Shown here: positions 56,651 through 64,000 of the stretch, one piece after another
How the letters are laid out: every line of letters begins with the position of its first letter
Position numbering within the stretch: position 1 is the stretch's first letter
DNA from: Taenia hydatigena
Lineage: Eukaryota > Platyhelminthes > Cestoda > Cyclophyllidea > Taeniidae
Assembly: GCA_036345935.2 (NCBI GenBank)
Contig: JADWOT020000008.1
Location: forward strand, 2,397,114-2,461,113
DNA: 64,000 nt
Reading direction: 5' to 3'
Translations under genes and position numbers: made by a program
Notes under the pieces: generated by a model
The model's input: the letters and a program-made list of their open reading frames with translations, nothing else
What the model was told of the DNA's origin: nothing
Databases searched by the model: none

Positions 56651-58773
56651 CCCAAAGGTATCTGAAAAAAATGCCAGTCAGTTCTCGAATGGTGCCATGT
56701 TGGCAAGGCATTGGATAAGCAGAAGGTAACCAACATCCCATTCCATCGCCTCCAATGGGACAAAAGCCCGTAAAATCTAGCTTCTGGGAATGTGCCTTTC
56801 TAAGAGAATTCAGCCTGGTGTCAGCCATTTTGGATATCGGTGGGTGAAGCAGTACTTCCATCTTATTTTGCAATTCAGTGTCTTGCGTCTATTCGCTCGG
56901 TTTGAGTGATTCCTCGTTCCGTTGAATTACTGTCTATTTCTGGCTAGACATGACAAATCTGACAAGAAGTTTCTATAACTTGACAACAGAGATGGGTTTG
57001 GTTCGTAATACAGGCAAGCTGGAATCACTAAGGTCTGCCGTGGCCCAGGCTTCACGGATTACCTCAAGTTATCACAGTGTGTGTGATAACTGTGTGGACA
57101 TTTCTGAATCAACATCGAGAAAATAGTCACCGCGAGCATGACCATCCACCGTTTTCGATCAACTACACCAGTGATGTTGCTTGCATGGAACTCGACGGGC
57201 GATTGGTTGCCTGCTGTCTGAAACCAAAACTTATTCGCCCTTTTCAAATCGCCTCACTTAGTATCTAATTCTGTCCTGTCAAAAAGGGACGGAAGTTGAA
57301 GGATGACTCAGTGACTAGCCTAGTCAAATGTTTGCTTCTTGTCAAAATCTACAATGCGGAGGCAAGTTGGCGAGAAATCTGGCGAATTCGGTTGCGTAAT
57401 TTGTCCAATGTTGAACCCACACCGCGAACACCAACTTGGCAGACAGCCACACCGTGGATGGGTGCGGAGATGTGGCCGAGTTTTGGCGAGAGAGCGTTTT
57501 GGGACGTCACCTGCATCAACCATCCCTTTTACCCAGTTTCTCACCCCAAAGAGATATCGCCTTGAAATCTCTCGGCTTCAGCACCACCAGTAAAATCAAG
57601 AAATCTCTCCCATATCATGACTTCATCTCTGTCGTGGAGTCTTCAAAACTTACGAGCCAAATAGGCGATTCTCTCAACTTGGATTAGCTCAACAAGAATA
57701 TGTTGTTTGTATATTAAAGAAAAAAAAAAAAAAAGGAGGACTATCACAACGTACCAGTCTACCATGAAGCTAAGTGTCTGCGTTTGGCTAATAACTGCGC
57801 CTTTTGGTTGTGGTTGACCTCAAGTGACCGCAATAAATCGGCCTGTCAGCCAATCGGAAGGAAGCGCTTTTATGGGCTCGATCAAATCATCGATTGCCTT
57901 GCTAATTCAGCCCTTAATTCGGGCATTCGTGTTTCCGGCACACAGCAAGGGACATCAGGACACTTGGGTACTGTGCTACTTAATTAAAATACAGTAGGGC
58001 ATTGCGATCTTGCATCAAAAGTTGTCAAGTTGGCACAAATCAACCCCATTTTTCTCCCAACTTTTTTTCATTAGTATGTGCAAAGCTCTTTGACTTCGCC
58101 TAGCAATCCACCTCTGACCTTTACGACCCATCGATTTGGACTAGATATGCTTGTAAATAATTGGCGCCATTAAGAGCAACAAAAGTAGGTCGATTGTGTG
58201 ATCCTTTTTTAATCTATCCCTTTTTTGACTTTGCACTAACTTTTGTGTTTAAGTAAATCACAAGGAGATGGTTACTAAGAGGAAATATTACAACACCATC
58301 CTCTAGACTGTTTGCATGGAAGCACTTTTGTGGTTGGGATTACAGTCTTTCGATCTGCAAATCCTGCCCTAAGTTTGAGCATGCTCCTGACAGACTGGTG
58401 TTAACTTATTCTAGCAGTGCCTTAATCGTTTCTGTTGCATCAAGGCTCGCTGACATTTCTCTAATATGCATAAGTACTCTCTAAAAACATTTTTACTTAA
58501 TACTTACAAAGTAGAGCTTTAAAAATTCTTAATTTTATCATTGGCAGTTCCTTCCCTTGATTTTGTAAACTTTATTGTTTTCGCTGTATGATAATGCGAA
58601 ACGTGCCTCCATTTCAGCTTCTTTGTGTTCTTTCCACCTCCACAAAATTTGGCTCCTTGTGACTGAGTAAATAAAAATGAGGGAGAGAAAATTTTGAAGA
58701 GGCGGGGACCCTTCGAATCACCTGCCAACGCAACAGTCTCCTATGATAGTCTTTCCATTCTATTGAGCGACTT
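56651..58773. other. Region upstream of the CAP gene, no supported gene
   Basis: An acceptor-like TTTTTTTCAG ends 12 bases before the CAP ATG, so a 5' UTR exon or spliced-leader addition is likely. A CCAAT box lies near 56751. Open frames between 56800 and 58000 were read on both strands, but no family or consistent splice pattern was found. A run of 16 A lies at about 57719-57734. Confidence 0.45.
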
Positions 58774-59150
58774 TCAAGACCGAGTTGATTCTGGTGGGTC
58801 TAAGGAGAAGGTATTTTCCCTACATGCCTTTTCAGGATTAATCGTTGCCACGTCTGCGGGTTGGCCTCCAGCAGATTATTAACTCACCATCAGCACACAC
58901 AATCAATGAGAGTTTCTCCTCCTTGAGATATCTTAGAAGCACAGGACCTGGTGTTAGCCACTTCTGTTGCCACTGCGCTCTACCCTGTGATGTGACTGTC
59001 GAGTATTCACGCCAGAGTTCGAGAGGAATCATTAGGGAATCATAGAGGATGAGGCAGCATCTCCCTGCACACTCATTAAGGTAGGATGTTCGGCACTGAT
59101 ATGTCCTTTGATCCCTCTGAAGTGGTACTTCAACCCCAGAAGTTGATAAT
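58774..59150 (-). CDS. Two 3' exons of an unidentified gene, 5' end not found
   Basis: On the minus strand CCTTATACAG leads into an open exon at 59150-58888 with a good donor (GATGGTGAGT). A second acceptor, TCTCCTTAG, opens 58799-58774, which ends in TGA. The phases fit (one base carried over), giving about 87 plus 9 residues. The predicted stretch contains TYQCRTSYLNECAGRCC, then PLELWREYSTV, WQQKWLTPGPVLLRYLKEE and LSLIVCAD. Its composition is protein-like, with paired cysteines and aromatic residues, but no family was recognised. Upstream coding sequence should lie above 59200. A short hydrophobic frame ending in donor GTAAAA near 59328 is a candidate but could not be joined. Confidence 0.45.
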
Positions 59151-60291
59151 CTGTATAAGGAACCACAAGCCATTCCGTTGGTTGGCCAGAGCTGTCACAG
59201 CGTTCGCCGACCTGTGGAGGTTATTGTCATTCGTTAATGGATGACAGATGGGACGCGCTGGCTTAGCAACCTCCACAAGCCTCCCCTCTCCGCCCAAATA
59301 ATGTAGGGTGTAAATGAGGTGTTTTACCATCACACAAGTTAAGCATGACAACACCAATAGCAACGCATAAGTCTTCGCGACACCTCAGATGGCAACATCT
59401 ACCGCCACTTTAGCGCATCAGGGTGGAGATCGAGTGATCGGAAAGGTAAGCAGAGACGAGTGATCATGTGTAGCCCTAGTGATGGCAGTCCAGGGCAATG
59501 TACACTCATCCACACACGTAAACACTCGCATACACTTGGCAAGTTTCTACAAGTGACAACACGTCGTGACAACCAGATGTGTCCACAAAATAAACACCAC
59601 TCGATGTTTTGTCAAAAAAACAGAGACCTTAGGAGAATTTCGACGAAACAAGAAAAACAAAGAGCTGACAGCGCTGACACGACCGCGAATATCCTCACCG
59701 ATTTGGTGCTAATTGGAGGGAGCAGAACATCCTCGTCTTTCACGAGACGCTCCTGGACATCAAACCGGCTGGTAAGTTACATGATCGCTAATGGGGCTCC
59801 TAGCTGGAGCGAACCCAGTCCCCAGTCAACAAGACAAATTATCCCAACCGTCTTCTCCTTTCCCCCCAGCTCGGTGGGACTGGAGACCTCCTGGACACGC
59901 CCAAACCGATGGCAGGAGCTGTGACCATTCTGGTCTGCCTGTCTGTCCCACCATCCCTACCCTGGGCCAGTCAAAGCGACTACCACTCGGCCGTAGCAGC
60001 CTCCACATGTACGCGTGCGTAGGTATACACGAGTGATGTCAACTCGCGGTGTGATTGGTCGTTGCACCGGGGAATGCGTCATGCAACTGCACAACCTGTC
60101 TGTCCGCATGCTTGAAGTTCACTTTGAATGGACCAATGAGAGGGCGAGTGAGTCAGGTCTAGCCCACGGCCGCAGGTACGGGCTGCCTTATTCACTACCT
60201 TTTGTTGTCCTCGCGTTCTTTGTGGCCTCGTTTCGTCTGACGCGTTTGCGGATTCTTTGTGTATTTTTTGTCACGTTCTCTCACACTCACA
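59151..60291. other. Upstream region of the myristoylated-protein gene
   Basis: No convincing gene. ATTGG at 60054-60058 (GTGATTGGTCG) and CCAAT at 60133-60137 (GGACCAATGAG) lie about 235 and 155 bp before the start codon of the next gene and form a plausible promoter. A 154-codon open frame at 59460-59924 has unremarkable composition and no recognisable product. Confidence 0.5.
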
Positions 60292-61327
60292 ATGGGAGGC
60301 AAATCCTCCAAGGTTGTTATTACTCCGGAAGCTCCAAAAACGGTTAGTTTGCTCCTCTTCTTCCTTCCTTCCTGTGGAGTGGGTTTTTGGTCACCCTTTT
60401 GATTGACCTCTCCAGACGCCTGCTGAATCCGAGGGAACGATTACCCAGTTGAAGGAGGCTGGAGAAAATGTGAACGGTGAAAGTATTCCCCCGATCGATG
60501 GAACCGCATCTGCAAATGAACAGAACGGGGACTGTTCGACTGTAAATGCAACCGCTACCACACTTCCTGCAGTTGACGAACCGAAAGGGTCAAAAGTACG
60601 TTTCCTTTCGTCTGGTTTTCTTCCATAACTTCATGATTGGTTAGCGGTGGATGTCGGATTTCGTAATTTTTATAATCTAGTCGGCTAGTAAGAAGTCCAA
60701 CCCGATAATTTGGATGCAAAAGAAGATTTCCTTCAAGAAAACGAAGACCCCAAAGGCGACCACCCATGAGGAAAAACCTGACGAAGCTGCGCAATTGGAT
60801 CAGTCTGCCTCCGAACCGGTTCAAGAGGAGAAGGTAGGGATGTTTAATTCTGTGTCCCAACTTCCCAATGTTCTGTTCAATTGTCTTATATTCTGCAGGG
60901 AGAAGAGCATCCGACCGGCGATGCGGAAGCTCAATCGGAGGAGATTCCAACGGTCGACCAAGGCACAACCATTCCAGAGACTGCAGCAGAGTCGTCGAAT
61001 GAGCCTCTTGTAGAGATCGCTCCATCCTCGAATGGACTTCAGGAGAATGTCGGTGAGGAACAGTTTCTCGAGGAGCCGGAAACGTTCATGGAAGGGGAAA
61101 AGGCGAATATTACCTCTATCTCTGAAGTGAGTTGACGCCAGGGCAGTAGGCTCTTCGATAGGAGATCCTAACATCTCCCTTTTCTTTAGAAGTCCGAAGA
61201 GGAATCTAAGACGGATCTGGACGTAGCAGAAAAGCTAGCCAATCTAGGAATTGACTCGGCTCAGTCGCTCCAATCTAACGGTGTGGATGTGCATGTCAAC
61301 GGTGATACTGTTGTGGAGGAAAGCTAG
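60292..61327 (+). CDS. Predicted N-myristoylated acidic protein with MARCKS-like basic segment
   Basis: Five short exons join in frame at phase 0: 60292-60342, 60416-60595, 60681-60833, 60899-61126, 61190-61327 (TAG), giving 249 residues. The N-terminus MGGKSSKVV fits an N-myristoylation signal (Gly2, Ser6, Lys7). Residues 81-102 form a basic patch with aromatic and Ser/Thr residues (MQKKISFKKTKTPK) like a reduced MARCKS effector domain. The rest is low in hydrophobics and rich in Glu, Thr, Ser, Asn and Ala, so it is probably disordered. MARCKS proteins share the same logic: a lipid anchor plus a basic, phosphorylatable membrane and actin or calmodulin switch in an acidic chain. No sequence-level orthology was recognised, so function at the plasma membrane or tegument is inference. 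Brain acid-soluble protein-like proteins are an alternative. Confidence 0.8.
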
Positions 61328-62840
61328 GCATTGCTTTTATCGAAGCATGTACTATGTACAATTATTCTGCCATGGTAACCAATCTCCGCCCGCATCCACC
61401 CTACATCTGATTTTACAACTGACACAACGACTTTACCATCGTGACTGAATGACCCGTGTTGCATTTCCATAGCTCATCCGTCACTGCCACCAACTCTGTA
61501 GTTATTTGTCTAACTTGTTGTCACAAGTTATCTATCAATCGACTAAGCCCATCGGTCTGTTGGACCGACATCCCCACATTGGTACTCACTGCGCTCTCGT
61601 CTTGTCGCGTCTTGCTTACACATTCAACAAACTCGTGTCGACTTCGTACTTCCACCCACCTACCTACTTGCCTGCCTTCCATCCCTCCCTTGGACAGCAT
61701 CCAATGGCACTTGATCTTGTCGTCTTCATTGGTTTGAGCTGTTCTGTCTGTGGTAGTGTCATCAACCACTACAATTTGGCGCGTCGGAGGTGTCTGTGAA
61801 TTCGCCTCCACCCGGAATAGTTAAATTTCCCGCTTGTCCATTTGTGGAGTCGCGAAGCATTCAGCGGTGGGACGGCAGTTGGTTTCCCATCACTAGCAGG
61901 CCGAATCCCAATGCGGTGTAGGGCCGCGAAGAAGATAGTTGGTAAAGGTTGGCTGGGCTGGCGGTGGTGGGGAAGGTGCGATTGGGGATCCTGCGTCCAA
62001 CGCTGTTTAGTCAGTCAGGTGAGTAGAGGAAAGGGGAAGGGGGCTCGTCTCCTCTTTTCCCTCAGGAGTTAGACGCGCATCTTTTAGGGTTTTGATAGGC
62101 GACTGATCGACGTCGGCAGAGGCGAGAGTGCGGTGGTAGCGTTGCTGGCCTGCCCCTCCTGTTCGCTGCCCTTCTCCTCCAACCTGGGTCTTAGTTGCAG
62201 TCCCAAGGGGGGTCACGGTCCATCCGGCAGCTGGCGCCAGGCGTCTGTGGACCGCCCCTCAGTTCCTGGTTGCAACCACCGAGTCGGCACACGTCTGACC
62301 ATCACGAACCCGGAGCAGGGAGGGAGAGAGGTGTTAAGAGGTTACTCGAAGGTGGTTAGGAAACGCGTCAGTCACTGCTTCACTGTACTGGAGGGTGGTT
62401 CCGCGATTGACGTACTCACCAATAGAGACTAACGGACATTGATCAGGGATAATTTAGCATTGTTAGTTTTCCATGACTTCTTGGAGGGCATCGATTTTGC
62501 CTTGACAGTGTGGTAGGCTGCGTGGGGTCTGGCGATCAAGTTGCGACGCGATGAAACGACGGCGCTAACCACGCGTAGCGCCCATGTCTGCGCGTGTGTG
62601 TGTGTAGAGGTGATAAATCAGTGTGGAATAAACAAGACAAAGTGAAAACGATGCCAAGTTTACGGTATTGTTTGAATTGGATGCTCCGCTGGTTTGTGTG
62701 TGAGCACTGCAAGGGTGTATCCACCTGTGCCGCGTTCAACCATCCCATGCCCATTCTGTGCCTATTCGTGCCGGATCCATCCGTTCGTCGATTCAACTTG
62801 GAATTCACCTGAGCCTATTTGAATCCGTCTGTGCCGTATC
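61328..62840 (+). other. Downstream region, no gene recognised
   Basis: The sequence is GC-richer around 61840-62330 and carries GGGG/GTGG runs and a short GT run at 62587-62605. No splice-consistent coding frame was found on either strand. Confidence 0.5.
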
Positions 62841-63640
62841 CACCTCTCCTTCCTGCATCCGTTCATTTCAAATCAACTCCTATCCAATCCAGCCGAGCCC
62901 ATCCATCTATTCGTTTTGCGCTCATCCATTTCGAAATCATTAATTTATCCATTCTATCCATCCATTCGTCCTCTATCTATTCAATTCAGATCCATCCATG
63001 TCGGATTCATCTATGCCGAACCCACCCATCTAGCCCGTATCCATTCATTTCAAATTTCGTCCATGCTGGATCCATCAATTTATTCGCTCTGCGTCCATCC
63101 ATTTTGGATCTGCTTATCCATCAATCCTGCATCCATTTATTTTAAATCCATCCATTTATGTTCGATCGAGCCTTTCTACATCCCTTCTTTTTAAATCATT
63201 TCTCACTTTATTCTTTCCATTTGTTCAATTCGAGCTAAACTATGTCAGGTCTATCCAACCATCCATTCTGCTTCCCTTCACTTTGGATTGATTATTTCAT
63301 CTTGTATCTGTGCATTTCAAGGCCATCCATTCATTTTGAATCCCTCCAACTCGTATCCATGCCTCCATCCATCCATTCCGAGTTTATCCTCCATCCATTC
63401 GTTACAAATCCACCCATCCATCCATTCATTCATCCCTCAATCTATCTCTCCATCCATCTATCCTGTATCCATTCATTTCAAATGCGTCCATTTTGAATTC
63501 ATAACTTCATCTCGTGTTCGTGCATTTTAAGTCCATAGATCCATTTTGAGCCCATCTATCCATCCTGATTCCATTCATATCAGAATCATTCATTTCGGAT
63601 CCATCCATCTATTTTGGAGCCGTCCATCATCCAATCATTT
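62841..63640 (+). repeat. Degenerate ATCC/ATTC tandem-repeat tract
   Basis: About 800 bp is dominated by variants of CATCCATCCATTC, with interspersed words such as TTTCAAATC, TTTTGGATC and CGTATCCATTCATTTC recurring every few tens of bases. It looks like an old, diverged minisatellite with a higher-order unit. It explains the overlapping Ile/His/Pro/Ser-rich frames here. Confidence 0.8.
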
Positions 63641-64000
63641 CGCATGGGATACAAAACGTTGTGAGGCATCACATTATTTGTTGTCCACCACTTCAGTCGC
63701 GTTAACTGCTCCCTCTTCACCCTGCCCGCCCCGCCTCCCTCCATCCGTTGCACTAAGGGCAACATTTCAAGAAGTCGCAAATGAAAGCAAGGTCAATAAT
63801 TTTGCACAGAACACGACACCTTAATCACCAGTTTTCTACCACCAAATGACGCATCACTGCGCCGTGCTCCATCACGTAGTTGTCAAGGCTTTTCTGTTGA
63901 CAGTCTCCTTCTACCATCAATTGATCATTCGAGGAGGGCGGGGGGGGGGGAGAGGAAGGCGGGTAGTTGGCTTGACAGGACTTGACACGTCAAGACACGA
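63641..64000 (+). other. Window end, no gene seen
   Basis: Unique sequence with a G run (about 63939-63950) followed by GACTTGACACGTCAAGACACGA, a small TTGAC/GTCAA inverted motif. No gene is supported. Confidence 0.5.

Noticed and set aside
59460..59924. 154-codon plus-strand frame upstream of the myristoylated-protein gene
   Set aside because: It has no recognisable domain or splice signals and its composition looks random. It overlaps another frame of similar quality.
62275..62295. CACCGAGTCGGCAC word resembling the end hairpin of a Cas9 guide scaffold
   Set aside because: It is an isolated 14-base coincidence. No other scaffold or cas sequence is present, and the context is eukaryotic.

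Overview
The window is nuclear DNA of a metazoan. It has many spliced genes with GT-AG introns, long introns beside tiny ones of 32-38 bp, frequent microsatellites, and no operon or ribosome-binding-site structure. The gene products look like invertebrate orthologues (FARP, SCAI, CDK20, PPM1A, a family I CoA-transferase of the acetate-producing type, a CAP/venom-allergen-like protein). Together with a short LTR element resembling the TRIMs described in taeniid tapeworms, this suggests a parasitic flatworm, most likely a cestode. The species call is inference. All exon models were built by hand, by joining open frames at GT/AG sites with phase continuity and matching remembered family sequences. 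No alignment was run.

Layout. (1) Positions 1-27161, plus strand: the 3' two-thirds of a FARP1/2-type Rho GEF (linker, DH, PH1, PH2; the FERM part lies upstream of the window). Its introns hold a pair of nearly identical 3.9 kb inverted repeats (14358-18210 and 20939-24860). These flank one 295-nt coding exon at 18461-18755. An older diverged fragment of the same repeat lies at about 3950-4920. (2) 30237-34356, minus: a complete eight-exon SCAI gene (600 aa). (3) 34818-36010: a cluster of about 188-bp LTRs, including a complete TRIM-like element with primer-binding site and polypurine tract, and a solo LTR with a 5-bp target duplication. (4) 36806-37282, plus: an intronless EFCAB11-like EF-hand protein. 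(5) 39147-40857, minus: a mitochondrial acetate:succinate CoA-transferase-like enzyme. It is head-to-head with (6) 41347-43523, plus: CDK20/CCRK, followed by another solo LTR. (7) 47229-54042, plus: PPM1A/PP2C-alpha. (8) 55721-56650, minus: a CAP-superfamily protein. (9) 58774-59150, minus: two exons of an unidentified Cys-containing protein. (10) 60292-61327, plus: a predicted N-myristoylated acidic protein with a short basic, MARCKS-like stretch. The last 2.7 kb is non-coding and contains degenerate ATCC-type repeats.

The genes are individually regulated housekeeping or signalling genes and do not form one pathway. Themes include actin and Rho signalling (FARP; SCAI as an MRTF/SRF cofactor), cilia (CDK20), stress-kinase dephosphorylation (PPM1A), fermentative mitochondrial acetate production (the CoA-transferase) and secreted or surface proteins (CAP). 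CCAAT boxes lie close upstream of several start codons and also form clusters inside FARP introns. The most interesting structures are the inverted repeats around a FARP exon and the TRIM/solo-LTR cluster.
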